Below, in pieces: positions 17,405 to 26,847 of a DNA stretch of 64,000 nt. Source of the DNA: Idiomarina tyrosinivorans (GTDB lineage Bacteria > Pseudomonadota > Gammaproteobacteria > Enterobacterales > Alteromonadaceae); assembly GCF_003987475.1 (NCBI RefSeq), contig NZ_PIQH01000001.1:186001-250000 (forward strand), written 5' to 3'. The notes beneath the pieces are model-generated. The model did not search any database. It saw only the letters and a list, made by a program, of their open reading frames with translations, and was not told the origin of the DNA. The position numbers were made by a program, and so were the translations under genes. Positions within the stretch are counted from its first letter, which is position 1. The number at the start of each line of letters is the position of its first letter.

Positions 17405-19156
17405 CTACTGTTGCGATGTTTTGTTACGATAATCCGCAAACTCTTCAATGTATTCGCGCTGTTGGAGTACGGCGAAATCGGGATCGGCGGTGACATGACT
17501 GCGGCTATCTGGCAGCATAATTGTTTGCGGTTGTTTGTTTGCATTCACCCGCACCACCTTGCCATCAATCCGAATATTAACCGGCATCGGGAATGGCGAG
17601 CTGGATTCGGTCTGCCAATATACCGTAAGTTGTTTACCATCGCGTTCAGTGACTAACTTTGGTAATGCCGCTTGGTACAAATAGGTATCAAAAAACCATT
17701 GGTAGTTTTTTCCGGTTTCCTCGTTAACCGCATCGATAAAACGTTGAGAATCAGCGAAGTACGGTTTGAAGTTTCCAGGTTTCGGATCGTCACGGTCATA
17801 CACCAACTGCTTGGTTGCTGCGAAAAACGCTTGATCACCAATCAACTGCCGTAGCGTATGCAGAACCCAAGCCCCTTTTGCATAGATGTCCGAGCCTGGA
17901 CCACGACCATTTTGATAAACGTCATCTTCTGTCATTGAATGGTTAGAGACCAAAGGATACTCATTGATCAAGCCCTGACGGAGCTTGTACATTTCTGCAT
18001 CGTAAGCCATTTTGCCATGCAAATATTCACTGTAAAGCGGTTGCATATAGCTACCAAAGCCTTCGTGAAGCCACATATGATCCCAGTCGGTATTCGTGAT
18101 CTGATTACCGAACCATTCATGCGCGAGCTCGTGTTGCATTAACCAGTCATAACCATATGGACCCTTTTTGTAACCGTTTCCGTAAGCATTGATGGTCTGG
18201 TGTTCCATCCCCAAATGAGGCGTTTCAACCACGCCCATCTTTTCTGCATGAAACGGATATGGACCGATCATGTCTTCAAAAAAGTTAAGCATTTCGGGAA
18301 ACTCTTTATACAGCTCTTTTGCTTTTGCTTCGTTGCCCTCTAGGTAATAAAACACCATCGGGTAGTCGTTACCGTAACGGCTATGATAGGTCGATTTTAG
18401 GGTTTTATAGGGGCCGATATTCAGTGCAATCGCATAGGTATTGATAGGTTCATCTGTATGCCAAATGTAACGGCTCCAGTCACCATCCTGAACGACGTCT
18501 TGCAGCATGCCATTACTCGCAGCTACTAAGCCTTTTGGCACGGTAACGCGAATAGTGGCACTTTGCGGCTCTGCCATGGGATGATCGATACACGGCCAAA
18601 TCAGATCGCAGCCTTCCCCTTGTACTGCCGTAGCAATCCAGGGTTTACCATCTTCGGTGTGGCTCCAAACAAAGCCGCCGTCCCACGGCGCTTTTTCTGC
18701 TACATGGGGAACGCCATGATAACTAATACCAAGCTTAACTGTGTCTCCTGCAGCGATGCTTTGCGGTAGGCTCGCTGTCACTTGCCCTTGCTGATGCGTA
18801 AATTGGCCAGTGGGCAATGCTTCACCATTAACGGTAACCCCATCCAGTTGGAACAGATCATCAAGATCAACGACCAGTTTTGAGCGCTGACGATCGGTTT
18901 TTAGGGTCAGCACGGTAGTACCAGAAACTGCCCGCTGCTCCGGCATCACCTTTAATGCGATATCTGCATCGACAATCGTAATGCCCTGCTGATCGGCACT
19001 TAAGGTACCACCTGAACTCATCGTATAGCTACGGTCTAACGCGTTGGAATCAGCCGCGCTAACTGCTGAGGGCGACGTTGAGCAGGCGCTTAATAACGCG
19101 ACCGCAGTCGCAGATAGCGCAAAAGAAGCAAGGGATTTTGTCGGGCGTATTTTCAT
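17405..19156 (-). CDS. M1-family metallopeptidase, lipoprotein
   Basis: The 583-residue product is a zinc aminopeptidase of family M1. It carries a lipoprotein signal (ALLSACSTSPS, lipobox Cys at residue 25), so it should sit on the outer or inner membrane facing the periplasm. The zinc motif HELAHEW with the distal Glu in WLHEGFGSY lies near residues 340-370, and the exopeptidase motif appears as GMEHQTINAYG. I chose ATG at 19156 with AGGTG upstream; a longer frame from 19216 would bury the signal peptide. Relatives in Shewanella and Idiomarina are annotated as M1 peptidases with broad substrates. Confidence 0.93.
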   Translation of the reverse strand: MKIRPTKSLASFALSATAVALLSACSTSPSAVSAADSNALDRSYTMSSGGTLSADQQGITIVDADIALKVMPEQRAVSGTTVLTLKTDRQRSKLVVDLDDLFQLDGVTVNGEALPTGQFTHQQGQVTASLPQSIAAGDTVKLGISYHGVPHVAEKAPWDGGFVWSHTEDGKPWIATAVQGEGCDLIWPCIDHPMAEPQSATIRVTVPKGLVAASNGMLQDVVQDGDWSRYIWHTDEPINTYAIALNIGPYKTLKSTYHSRYGNDYPMVFYYLEGNEAKAKELYKEFPEMLNFFEDMIGPYPFHAEKMGVVETPHLGMEHQTINAYGNGYKKGPYGYDWLMQHELAHEWFGNQITNTDWDHMWLHEGFGSYMQPLYSEYLHGKMAYDAEMYKLRQGLINEYPLVSNHSMTEDDVYQNGRGPGSDIYAKGAWVLHTLRQLIGDQAFFAATKQLVYDRDDPKPGNFKPYFADSQRFIDAVNEETGKNYQWFFDTYLYQAALPKLVTERDGKQLTVYWQTESSSPFPMPVNIRIDGKVVRVNANKQPQTIMLPDSRSHVTADPDFAVLQQREYIEEFADYRNKTSQQ

Positions 19157-19228
19157 AGTCAGACACCTATTGTTATTAAGTGCCTTAACCTTCGAGAAAA
19201 TTACGTAAGAATGCAATCATTTACACCA

Positions 19229-19256
19229 CCACTTGCGACCAATAGACCGCAAGTGG
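19229..19256 (-). terminator. inverted repeat after pyrF, possible terminator or processing hairpin
   Basis: CCACTTGCG and CGCAAGTGG form a perfect nine-base stem with a ten-base loop, 15 bases past the pyrF stop on the minus strand. There is no T-run, so it may stabilise the 3' end or act as a Rho-dependent stop instead of an intrinsic terminator. Confidence 0.45.
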
Positions 19257-19270
19257 CGATTGCTTGCGAG

Positions 19271-19966
19271 TTATTCAATACTCGCTAGAATTTGTTCAGC
19301 ACTCTCGCGCGGATTGGGCGCTTGTGTGATGGGGCGGCCGATAACCATCGCATCAACGCCCCAACTGAGCGCCTGCTCTGGCGTAACCACACGTTTCTGG
19401 TCATCGTTACTGGTTCCTTGCGGACGAATACCAGGCGTCACTAACAAAAAGTCTTTGCCAAACCGTTGTTTCAAGGCTTGCGCTTCAAGTGCAGAACAGA
19501 CTACCCCATCAAGCCCTGCTTTATGGGTGAGTTCAGTGAGAGCCATGACCTGCTCAGCAACCGCTAAGTTAATACCTAACTCGCGCAAATCGTCGTCTGA
19601 GCTACTGGTTAATACTGTGACCGCGATCAGTTTTGGAGCATTTTTGCCGTAGGGTTGCAGCGCTTGTTTCGCCGCTGTCATCATTGCACTGCCGCCACTG
19701 GCATGTACATTAACGATATCAACGCCTAGCTCAGCGGCCGCGGTAACGGCTTTGGCAACGGTGTTAGGAATATCATGAAATTTCAAATCGAGGAAAATCG
19801 AAAAGCCCTGCTTGATCCATTCGCGAATGGGTTCTGGACCATAGTAGGTGAAGAACTCTTTACCCACTTTTAACCCCACACCTAAACCTTGTAACTGCGT
19901 TGCCCATTGTTGTGCTTGGCTCAGGCTATCGGTATCTAACGCGACATAGACTTTAGTTAACGACAT
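19271..19966 (-). CDS. pyrF: orotidine 5'-phosphate decarboxylase
   Basis: PyrF performs the last step of UMP synthesis. The 231-residue TIM barrel has VALDTDSL near the N-terminus, the catalytic [11 protein letters not shown] near residue 60, VNVHASGG near 85 and TPGIRPQG near 185. Its ATG directly follows the lapB TAA, so it is the last gene of the lapA-lapB-pyrF unit as in E. coli (yciS-yciM-pyrF). Confidence 0.97.
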   Translation of the reverse strand: MSLTKVYVALDTDSLSQAQQWATQLQGLGVGLKVGKEFFTYYGPEPIREWIKQGFSIFLDLKFHDIPNTVAKAVTAAAELGVDIVNVHASGGSAMMTAAKQALQPYGKNAPKLIAVTVLTSSSDDDLRELGINLAVAEQVMALTELTHKAGLDGVVCSALEAQALKQRFGKDFLLVTPGIRPQGTSNDDQKRVVTPEQALSWGVDAMVIGRPITQAPNPRESAEQILASIE

Positions 19967-21124
19967 TTATTCTCCATCCAGTCCACTGATTGGTTTACTC
20001 GTTGCCCAGGCCTTACAGGATGGGCAATGCCAATATAAGGTTTGTGCTGAAAAACCACATTGCCGGCACTTGTATTTCGGCCGTTGCTTAATTTGCTGTT
20101 CGACCATAAATTGCAGCATCACCAAGCTGTCTCGCGCGCGCCCAACATCTGCTGCACGAATATGAAAATCCATCAGTTGATGGAAGCCGCGCATGGTTGG
20201 ATGCTTGCGTAGGGTTTGCTCAATAAATTGCTCAGCAGCCTCTACCCCATTCTCTTCGGCAATAAGCTCCGACAGCATAATTGCGGCAGAACTAGAGCCA
20301 GCATACTGAAGGCACTCGTGCAAAAATGTGACTAAGCCGGCGCGGTCACCTAAATAGTCAAAGGATTCTTTTATTAATGGTAAGGCTTCAGCAATAAAAT
20401 CGGCATCTTGATGCAAGATCGGCAGTAACCGTTTAAGCGCTTTTTGGTACTGCTGTTGCGCAAATAACGCATGCCCAAGCGCCAGAGAGGCTCTGACACA
20501 TTGAGAGTCGTGGTCGAGCGCCTTCAGGTAAAATTTAGTCGTGGATTGTTCATCGTTCTGTTGTTCGGCCAGTTCGCAGTACAACTGCGCAACCACACGA
20601 TGCACCGATTTATCGTTTCGGCTAAGACGCAGCGCCACTTTAATGGCCTTGTCCCACTCGTGGGTAGCCTCATAGATTTCAAGTAAATGGCCACGGCTGG
20701 CTTGCTGAAAGTCTTTATGTTGCTGTAATTCGGTAAACATTTGTTCAGCACGGTCGTAAAGCCCTGCTGAAAGATAATCTTGGCCTAATTCGTACATGGC
20801 CATGCGCCGATCAGACTCTTCTAAACTCGGGCGGGAGGTGAGGTTCTGATGAATTTTAATGGCGCGTTCAATTTCCCCACGGCGGCGGAACAATTTGCCG
20901 AGCGCCCAGTGGGTCTCTAGCGTTTCGGAGTCTACATCGAGTAACTCCACGAACAAATCGACGGCTTTATCCGGTTGGTCCGAAAGCAGTAAATTAAGTC
21001 CGGTAACATACTGTTGTGAAAATTTCTGTTGCTCGCGTCGCCCTTCACTGCGGACACTGTTGCGACCCATAAACCAGCCATAAGCTGCGGCAACAGGAAG
21101 TAACAGGAACAACAGTTCTAACAT
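19967..21124 (-). CDS. lapB: lipopolysaccharide assembly protein B
   Basis: LapB (YciM) is an inner-membrane protein that brings LpxC to the FtsH protease and so balances LPS and phospholipid synthesis. The 385-residue product has an N-terminal membrane anchor (residues 1-20), a run of tetratricopeptide repeats and a C-terminal rubredoxin-like metal site with two CxxC pairs (CRQCG and CPSC, near 355-371). It overlaps lapA by seven bases. Confidence 0.96.
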   Translation of the reverse strand: MLELLFLLLPVAAAYGWFMGRNSVRSEGRREQQKFSQQYVTGLNLLLSDQPDKAVDLFVELLDVDSETLETHWALGKLFRRRGEIERAIKIHQNLTSRPSLEESDRRMAMYELGQDYLSAGLYDRAEQMFTELQQHKDFQQASRGHLLEIYEATHEWDKAIKVALRLSRNDKSVHRVVAQLYCELAEQQNDEQSTTKFYLKALDHDSQCVRASLALGHALFAQQQYQKALKRLLPILHQDADFIAEALPLIKESFDYLGDRAGLVTFLHECLQYAGSSSAAIMLSELIAEENGVEAAEQFIEQTLRKHPTMRGFHQLMDFHIRAADVGRARDSLVMLQFMVEQQIKQRPKYKCRQCGFSAQTLYWHCPSCKAWATSKPISGLDGE

Positions 21125-21393
21125 GCGCTATCCGTTGAGTCTTTTTGCAGACGCTGGAGTTTTTTCTCAGCCCGCGACGCTTTAATGCGCCATTTCCAGT
21201 TCGATAACAGCATCATCAGCAAACCTAAACCAATACCAATGGCTAAAAAATAGGCCATTAGCTCAGCGACAGTGAGTTGCTTCTGAACGAAAAGTAGATT
21301 TACGGTGACCGATTGGGGGTTATTTGCACCAAAAGCGATGGCAAATAAAAGCACCGTAATGATGGGTAGTAAAATCAGCAAACGCTTAAGCAT
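21118..21393 (-). CDS. lapA: lipopolysaccharide assembly protein A
   Basis: LapA (YciS) is a 91-residue inner-membrane protein that works with LapB. Two membrane helices are visible (residues about 5-22 and 42-62), the region between them containing NNPQSVTVNLLF, with a basic cytosolic C-terminal coiled tail. I chose ATG at 21393 with AAGGA five bases upstream; the frame remains open further but without signals. Confidence 0.92.
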   Translation of the reverse strand: MLKRLLILLPIITVLLFAIAFGANNPQSVTVNLLFVQKQLTVAELMAYFLAIGIGLGLLMMLLSNWKWRIKASRAEKKLQRLQKDSTDSAC

Positions 21394-21413
21394 CACAGTC
21401 CTTGCAGCCCTAA

Positions 21414-21450
21414 AATAAAAAACGGCCTGCCAGTATAGCACGCCGTTTTC
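21414..21450 (-). promoter_or_regulatory. ihfB terminator-like hairpin containing an extended -10 promoter for lapA
   Basis: On the minus strand AAAACGGC and GCCGTTTT flank a 15-base loop and are followed by TTATTTTA, which looks like a terminator after ihfB. The loop contains TG-C-TATACT, an extended -10 element (TATACT at 21437-21432), about 40 bases before the lapA start. So one transcript may end and another begin at the same place. Confidence 0.45.
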
Positions 21451-21461
21451 CTATCCATTGA

Positions 21462-21752
21462 CTAATTTTGACCGCCGTTATCCACGCGTTCTCTAAGTGC
21501 CTTGCCGGCTTTAAAGTGCGGAACGTATTTCCCTTGCAACGACACTTTAGCGCCGGTCTTAGGATTACGCCCCACTCGTGGTGCACGGTAATGAAGTGAG
21601 AAGCTACCGAAGCCTCGGATTTCGATACGGTCTCCCGAACTGAGAGTCTGTACCATTTGCTCCAAAACATCTTTTACAGCAGCTTCCACTTCACGAGGGG
21701 GAAGGTGCTCAAACTTCAGTGCTAATCGCTCAATCAACTCTGACTTGGTCAT
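21462..21752 (-). CDS. ihfB: integration host factor subunit beta
   Basis: IHF-beta pairs with IhfA to bend DNA sharply in replication, recombination and transcription. The 96-residue product shows [11 protein letters not shown], the DNA-intercalating arm around [10 protein letters not shown] and the [13 protein letters not shown] core. It follows rpsA by 46 bases, the conserved rpsA-ihfB pair. Confidence 0.97.
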   Translation of the reverse strand: MTKSELIERLALKFEHLPPREVEAAVKDVLEQMVQTLSSGDRIEIRGFGSFSLHYRAPRVGRNPKTGAKVSLQGKYVPHFKAGKALRERVDNGGQN

Positions 21753-21770
21753 CGCCCTTTTCCCTCCTCA

Positions 21771-21790
21771 CAATATCCAGCTGGATATTG
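21771..21790 (-). promoter_or_regulatory. perfect palindrome just before the ihfB ribosome binding site
   Basis: CAATATCCAGCTGGATATTG is a perfect 20-base palindrome able to form an eight-pair stem with an AGCT loop in RNA. It ends directly before the GAGGAGGG that serves ihfB. It could be an mRNA processing or translation-control hairpin in the rpsA-ihfB transcript, or a protein-binding operator. Confidence 0.45.
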
Positions 21791-21798
21791 TTTTACTA

Positions 21799-23475
21799 TT
21801 AGTCGTCTGACTTCGCTGCTTTGAAAGCGTCAGCCATTGCGCTGTTAATACCAGCTTTTTCTTGCTGCTTATTAACTTGTTCAACGGCTTCTTTCTCTTC
21901 AACTTCGTCTTTCGCACGAATTGACAGGCTCAACGTACGGTTTTTACGATCCACACCCATGAAGCGCGCTTCAACGTTATCACCAACGCTTAACTCTGTG
22001 CTTGCGTCTTCAACACGCTCGCGTGCGATGTCTGCTGCACGGATGTAGCCTTCAACGCTGTCCGCCAATTCAACTTTAGCACCTTTAGCGTCAACTTCGG
22101 TAACTTTACCGTTAACGATAGCACCTTTTTTGTTTGCCGCTAGGTAATTGTTGAATGGGTCTTCTTCAAGCTGCTTGATGCCTAAAGAAATGCGCTCGCG
22201 CTCTGCGTCGACTTGCAATACAACGGCAGTAACTTCTTCGCCTTTTTTGTATTCGCGAACCGCTTCTTCACCGCTAACATTCCAGTCGATGTCAGACAAG
22301 TGAACGAGGCCGTCGATGCCGCCGTCAAGACCGATGAAGATACCGAAGTCAGTAATAGACTTGATCTTACCAGAGACTTGTTCACCTTTGTTGTGGTTCT
22401 TCGCGAACTCTTCCCAAGGGTTCGGTTTGCACTGTTTAAGGCCAAGAGAAATACGACGACGCTCTTCGTCGATTTCCAATACCATAACTTCAACAGTGTC
22501 ATCCAAGTTAACCACTTTAGATGGGTGAACGTTTTTGTTGGTCCAATCCATTTCAGATACGTGAACCAAACCTTCAACGCCTTCTTCGATTTCTACGAAG
22601 CAGCCGTAGTCAGTCAGGTTGGTTACGCGGCCAGTAAGACGTGTGCCTTCTGGGTAACGGTTAGCGATATCTGCCCATGGATCTTCACCCAACTGCTTAA
22701 GGCCAAGTGATACACGAGTACGCTCGCGGTCAAACTTAAGAACCTTAACCAAGATTTCGTCACCAACATTAACGATTTCGCTTGGGTGCTTAACGCGTTT
22801 CCAAGCCATGTCAGTGATATGCAGAAGACCGTCAACGCCGCCCAAGTCAACGAACGCGCCATAATCAGTAAGGTTCTTAACGATACCTTTAACTTCTTGG
22901 CCTTCTTGCAAGTTCTCAAGCAATTCTTCGCGCTCGGCACTGTTTTCTTTCTCGATAACAGCACGGCGAGAAACCACAACGTTGTTACGTTTCTGGTCAA
23001 GCTTGATCACTTTGAATTCTAAGTCTTTGTTTTCCAGGTGAGCCGTTTCACGTACTGGACGCACGTCAACTAATGAACCTGGTAAGAATGCACGCACACC
23101 GCCTAAGTCGACAGTGAAACCGCCTTTGACCTTACCGCTGATAATACCGGTAACCGTCGCATCATCTTCGTAAGCTTTTTCCAGCTGCAGCCATGCTTCG
23201 TAGCGTTTCGCTTTTTCGCGAGATAAGATCGTTTCACCGAAACCATCTTCAACAGCGTCAAGTGCTACGTCGATCTCATCGCCAACGGCAATTTCAACTT
23301 CGCCTTCCGCATTACGGAACTGGTCAGCAGGAATTGCGCTTTCAGATTTCAGGCCTGCGTCGACTAAAACAATGTCTTTCTGGATAGCAACGACAGTACC
23401 TTTAACGATTGAGCCCGGGCGAGTTTCGATCTCTTTTAGGCTTTCTTCAAACAGCTGTGCAAAATTTTCTGACAT
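21799..23475 (-). CDS. rpsA: 30S ribosomal protein S1
   Basis: S1 binds mRNA at the small subunit and is needed to start translation on structured or weakly marked messages. The 558-residue acidic product contains six S1 repeats; clear repeat signatures include [37 protein letters not shown] and [19 protein letters not shown]. Length matches E. coli S1. There is no true Shine-Dalgarno sequence before its ATG, a feature shared with E. coli rpsA, which S1 represses on its own message. Confidence 0.98.
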   Translation of the reverse strand: MSENFAQLFEESLKEIETRPGSIVKGTVVAIQKDIVLVDAGLKSESAIPADQFRNAEGEVEIAVGDEIDVALDAVEDGFGETILSREKAKRYEAWLQLEKAYEDDATVTGIISGKVKGGFTVDLGGVRAFLPGSLVDVRPVRETAHLENKDLEFKVIKLDQKRNNVVVSRRAVIEKENSAEREELLENLQEGQEVKGIVKNLTDYGAFVDLGGVDGLLHITDMAWKRVKHPSEIVNVGDEILVKVLKFDRERTRVSLGLKQLGEDPWADIANRYPEGTRLTGRVTNLTDYGCFVEIEEGVEGLVHVSEMDWTNKNVHPSKVVNLDDTVEVMVLEIDEERRRISLGLKQCKPNPWEEFAKNHNKGEQVSGKIKSITDFGIFIGLDGGIDGLVHLSDIDWNVSGEEAVREYKKGEEVTAVVLQVDAERERISLGIKQLEEDPFNNYLAANKKGAIVNGKVTEVDAKGAKVELADSVEGYIRAADIARERVEDASTELSVGDNVEARFMGVDRKNRTLSLSIRAKDEVEEKEAVEQVNKQQEKAGINSAMADAFKAAKSDD

Positions 23476-23487
23476 AGTAAATTTACT
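23476..23487 (-). promoter_or_regulatory. palindrome at the rpsA start in place of a Shine-Dalgarno sequence
   Basis: AGTAAATTTACT is a perfect 12-base palindrome whose last base touches the ATG of rpsA. No GGAGG-like element is present, only GTGAAG further up. E. coli rpsA is known to start with a degenerate site and AU-rich structure used for autogenous repression; this resembles that arrangement. Confidence 0.4.
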
Positions 23488-23603
23488 TCACTTTTAATGA
23501 CGTCCACCAAACAATCCTGTTTTAGCGGGGTTATTTAAATTATCCACTTGCATCCTTGCAGCAGATCCCTAAATAAGATGACAGACGTGTAACCGCCACT
23601 CAC

Positions 23604-24296
23604 CTACTTAGTTTGAGACAATTTGCTATGCGCAAATGTCATTACCTGTTCCAAAACCTCTGCAATCGGCATTGCCGTTGAGTCAACGGTCAAAGCATCC
23701 TCTGCGGGTTTTAATGGCGCCACGCTGCGATTCATGTCGCGATCGTCACGCTCTTTGATTTCGTTTATTAATTGTTCAATATTAGCATCAAATCCAGCGC
23801 CCTTCAATTGCTCAAAACGCCGTCTGGCGCGTTCTTCAGCACTGGCAGTTAAAAATATCTTAGCATCGGCATCTTTGAACACCACCGTACCCATATCGCG
23901 ACCGTCCGCAATCAATCCCGGAAGCTCGCGAAAGCCGCGCTGGCGGCGCAATAGCGCTTCCCTTACTCGCGGCAGCGCAGCGACTTTAGAGGCCATATTA
24001 CCCACCTGTTCAGTGCGAATGGTCATGGTGACATCTTCGCCCTCAAGAATAATATGCGTTAGCGCATTGTCTTCTTCGGTCACAAACTTCACATCGAGGT
24101 GGGCTGCTAACGCCACCAAACTTTCCTCGTTATCCGGGGTAAAGTCGTGGTGAATCGCTGCCAATGCCAAAACGCGATAAATCGCGCCACTGTCTAACAA
24201 GTGCCAGCCAAGCTTGTCTGCCAATAATCGGCTTATCGTGCCTTTGCCCGAACCACTGGGTCCATCAATGGTGATCACAGGAATATGGCTTGTCAT
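23604..24296 (-). CDS. cmk: cytidylate kinase
   Basis: Cmk phosphorylates CMP and dCMP. The 230-residue product has the P-loop [10 protein letters not shown] at 11-20, [11 protein letters not shown] near 34, [10 protein letters not shown] near 132 and the [13 protein letters not shown] segment near 186. It lies between aroA and rpsA as in most gammaproteobacteria, with its own 107-base upstream gap. Confidence 0.97.
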   Translation of the reverse strand: MTSHIPVITIDGPSGSGKGTISRLLADKLGWHLLDSGAIYRVLALAAIHHDFTPDNEESLVALAAHLDVKFVTEEDNALTHIILEGEDVTMTIRTEQVGNMASKVAALPRVREALLRRQRGFRELPGLIADGRDMGTVVFKDADAKIFLTASAEERARRRFEQLKGAGFDANIEQLINEIKERDDRDMNRSVAPLKPAEDALTVDSTAMPIAEVLEQVMTFAHSKLSQTK

Positions 24297-24403
24297 AACA
24301 TCCTCTAGGTTGCACTGCAGACGCAGTCATTCGGCGCGCAATTATACGCACTTGTAAAAAAATTGCATCATTGATCAGGAATTGCGCAACACCGTAACGT
24401 CAG

Positions 24404-25690
24404 TTAATGACAAAGACGTGAAAACTCGGCAAAAAAGTGAGGATAGGTTTTAGCAACACAATCAGGGTCTTCGATGGTGACGCTAGCGGGCGAAAATGCG
24501 CAAAGTGCAAAACACATCGCCATGCGGTGATCATCGTAGGTCGCAATGCTGGCGTCCTGCCACTGCGTTGGCGGTGTAATACAGATACTCGAGCGGGTGG
24601 TGGTGACCTGCGCACCCAGCTTCGTCAATTCATTCGCCATTGCGCTAAGTCGGTCAGTTTCCTTCACCCGCCAGTTAGCCACACCGTAAATTTCGCTAAC
24701 GCCATTAGCAAACAATGCCAGCGGCGCAAATGTCATTGCGGCATCTGGAATATCGGTGCCATCATGCTGCATCACGGGTAACGGCAGCTTTGCATCGCGG
24801 CTGACAATCAGCGATTGATGCCGATATTCAATGTTTGCCCCCATTTGTTCAGCGATAGCGGCAAAGGCGATATCGCCTTGTATACTGTGCTTACCGACAC
24901 CAACAATTTCTAGCGGACCGCCACCCAGCATAGCCGCCGCAATCCAATACGAGGCTGCACTTGCGTCGCCCTCTACCCATACTTCATCGGCCGCACGATA
25001 CTGCTGTCCGCCAGGAATATGAAATTCGGCATCGTTGATTTCATTAATGGTAATACCAAACTCTGCAAGCAGCTTACAGGTGAGCGTAATGTATGGCCGA
25101 GAAACAATTTCCCCGGTAAGTTGAAGGACTGAATCTTGCGCAAGCAGTGGCAACGCCATCAGCATGGCCGAAATGTATTGGCTGGAAACATTACCTTTGA
25201 TGGTGAAATGGCCACTTTGCAGCCCACCTTTTACCGTCAACGGCGGAAATCCTGCCTCACCTTGATAGCTGATAGCGGCATTTCCTTGCTCCAAACAGTC
25301 GACTAAATCTGCAATTGGGCGCTGTTGCATGCGCGGATTGCCGGTGAGCTGATACTCCTGCTGCGCTGTTGCGCTCAAAACGGCTAACAGAGGTCTCATG
25401 GCGGTGCCGGCATTACCTAAGTCTAGTGTCGCAGACGCTTGCGTCCAGCGACCGCCGTTGCCATGAACAACAACGCTATCTTGTTGCTTCTCGAGCCTAA
25501 CCCCCAACGCGGTTAACGCCTCCATCATCCGCGCCGTATCATCACTGAACAACATATTCTGCAATGTCACTGGCCGCTGGCATAACGCCGCCATTAGCAA
25601 CGCTCGGTTAGCGATACTTTTTGAGCCAGGTAGAACGACTTTGCCCTCGGCTTTTGACACCGAGGGCAATAGATAAGATGAACTCGACAA
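24404..25690 (-). CDS. aroA: 5-enolpyruvylshikimate-3-phosphate synthase
   Basis: AroA makes EPSP from shikimate-3-phosphate and PEP in the chorismate pathway. The 428-residue product has VVLPGSKSIANRALLMAA near residue 18, LGNAGTAMRPLLA near 91, and the KETDRLSAMANELTKLG region near 340. It belongs to the glyphosate-sensitive class I type by the LGNAGTAMRPL motif. The start is a TTG at 25690, four bases after the hisC stop, supported by GAGG at good spacing; no ATG fits. Confidence 0.95.
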   Translation of the reverse strand: MSSSSYLLPSVSKAEGKVVLPGSKSIANRALLMAALCQRPVTLQNMLFSDDTARMMEALTALGVRLEKQQDSVVVHGNGGRWTQASATLDLGNAGTAMRPLLAVLSATAQQEYQLTGNPRMQQRPIADLVDCLEQGNAAISYQGEAGFPPLTVKGGLQSGHFTIKGNVSSQYISAMLMALPLLAQDSVLQLTGEIVSRPYITLTCKLLAEFGITINEINDAEFHIPGGQQYRAADEVWVEGDASAASYWIAAAMLGGGPLEIVGVGKHSIQGDIAFAAIAEQMGANIEYRHQSLIVSRDAKLPLPVMQHDGTDIPDAAMTFAPLALFANGVSEIYGVANWRVKETDRLSAMANELTKLGAQVTTTRSSICITPPTQWQDASIATYDDHRMAMCFALCAFSPASVTIEDPDCVAKTYPHFFAEFSRLCH

Positions 25691-25693
25691 GCG

Positions 25694-26797
25694 CTAGCCT
25701 CGAAGTTTTTTCATGGCCTGAATGAAGGCGTCATTTTCTTCTGGCAGGCCGATACTGACACGCAAATGACGTGGCAATTGATAGCCTGCTACTGGGCGCA
25801 CGATCACACCTTCGTGTAGCAGTTGCTGATAAAGCTCAGCGGCATCATCGCCCACTTCAATGGTCAAGAAGTTGCCGTATGAAGGAATGTAATTCAGTCC
25901 CTGCTGTTCGCAAAATTCGGTCAACTGCTGCATACCTTGGCGATTGATTTCGACCGAACGCTGAATATAATCATGGTCGTCTAACACCACTTCTGCCGCT
26001 TTCAACGACAATGAATTCATATTGAAAGGCTGGCGAATGCGGTTCATCAAGTCCGCAACATCAACATGCGAGACCGCATAACCGGCGCGCAATCCAGCCA
26101 GGCCATAAGCTTTTGAGAACGTCCGGCTAACCACTAAATTAGAGTGTTCAGCAACCCAATCCGTCGACGGCGCGCGCTCCGCTTCCGGAACATACTCGTA
26201 ATAAGCCTCATCAAGCACCACGATCACATGTTCAGGCACTTTTTCCACAAACGCTTTTAGCTCCGCGGTGGTCAAAAAGGTGCCAGTGGGATTGTTCGGG
26301 TTAGCAATAAATACCATCCGCGTTTTTTCGTTAATCGCCGCCAGCATGGCATCTAAGTCGTGGCCATAGTCTTTCGCTGGAACCGCCACCGGTGTCGCAC
26401 CAATTGCCTGGGTCACTAACGGATAAACCACGAAAGCGTGTTGTGAGAACACCACTTGGTGTTCTGGACCAACGAACGTACGAGCCAGAATCTCTAGTAC
26501 GTCATTTGAGCCATTACCCAAAGTAATTTGCTTGATGTCTACGCCATGCAATTCTGCTAACCGTGACTTTAAGTAATAACCGTTGGCATCAGGATAGCGC
26601 GGTAAATCGGCCAATTCCGCAGCCAACGCTTGCTTTACTTTACTGCTGAGCCCTAGCGGGTTTTCATTAGACGCCAGCTTAACCACTTTGGTTAAACCAA
26701 GTTCACGTTGCAATTCGGTTACTGGCTTTCCTGCTTGATACGGCTGCAATTGTCGAACACCTGGGTTCGCCAATTCGGAAGCATTGAAAGTACTCAT
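25694..26797 (-). CDS. hisC: histidinol-phosphate / aromatic aminotransferase (HisC2 type)
   Basis: This fold-type I PLP aminotransferase (367 residues) has NENPLGLS near residue 45, NPNNPTGT near 167, LDEAYYEY near 196 and the PLP lysine in SRTFSKAYGLAGLRAGY. It sits between serC and aroA and not in a his operon. In Pseudomonas and relatives this locus-linked HisC2 is thought to serve aromatic amino acid synthesis as well as, or instead of, histidine. pheA and tyrA, which often flank it, are absent here. Confidence 0.9.
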   Translation of the reverse strand: MSTFNASELANPGVRQLQPYQAGKPVTELQRELGLTKVVKLASNENPLGLSSKVKQALAAELADLPRYPDANGYYLKSRLAELHGVDIKQITLGNGSNDVLEILARTFVGPEHQVVFSQHAFVVYPLVTQAIGATPVAVPAKDYGHDLDAMLAAINEKTRMVFIANPNNPTGTFLTTAELKAFVEKVPEHVIVVLDEAYYEYVPEAERAPSTDWVAEHSNLVVSRTFSKAYGLAGLRAGYAVSHVDVADLMNRIRQPFNMNSLSLKAAEVVLDDHDYIQRSVEINRQGMQQLTEFCEQQGLNYIPSYGNFLTIEVGDDAAELYQQLLHEGVIVRPVAGYQLPRHLRVSIGLPEENDAFIQAMKKLRG

Positions 26798-26847
26798 AGC
26801 GGTTACATCCTTCGGTCTTATTATTTCTGTGATCGGGTATCGTTTTG

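Noticed and set aside
19804-19815. TGATCC-like motifs inside pyrF, ubiG and nrdB
   Set aside because: They lie inside coding sequence and I saw no downstream gene start that they would serve; the six-base motif alone is expected by chance many times in 64 kb.
23541-23552. TTATCCACT, one base from a DnaA box, upstream of rpsA
   Set aside because: It is a single imperfect match with no partner boxes or origin genes nearby.
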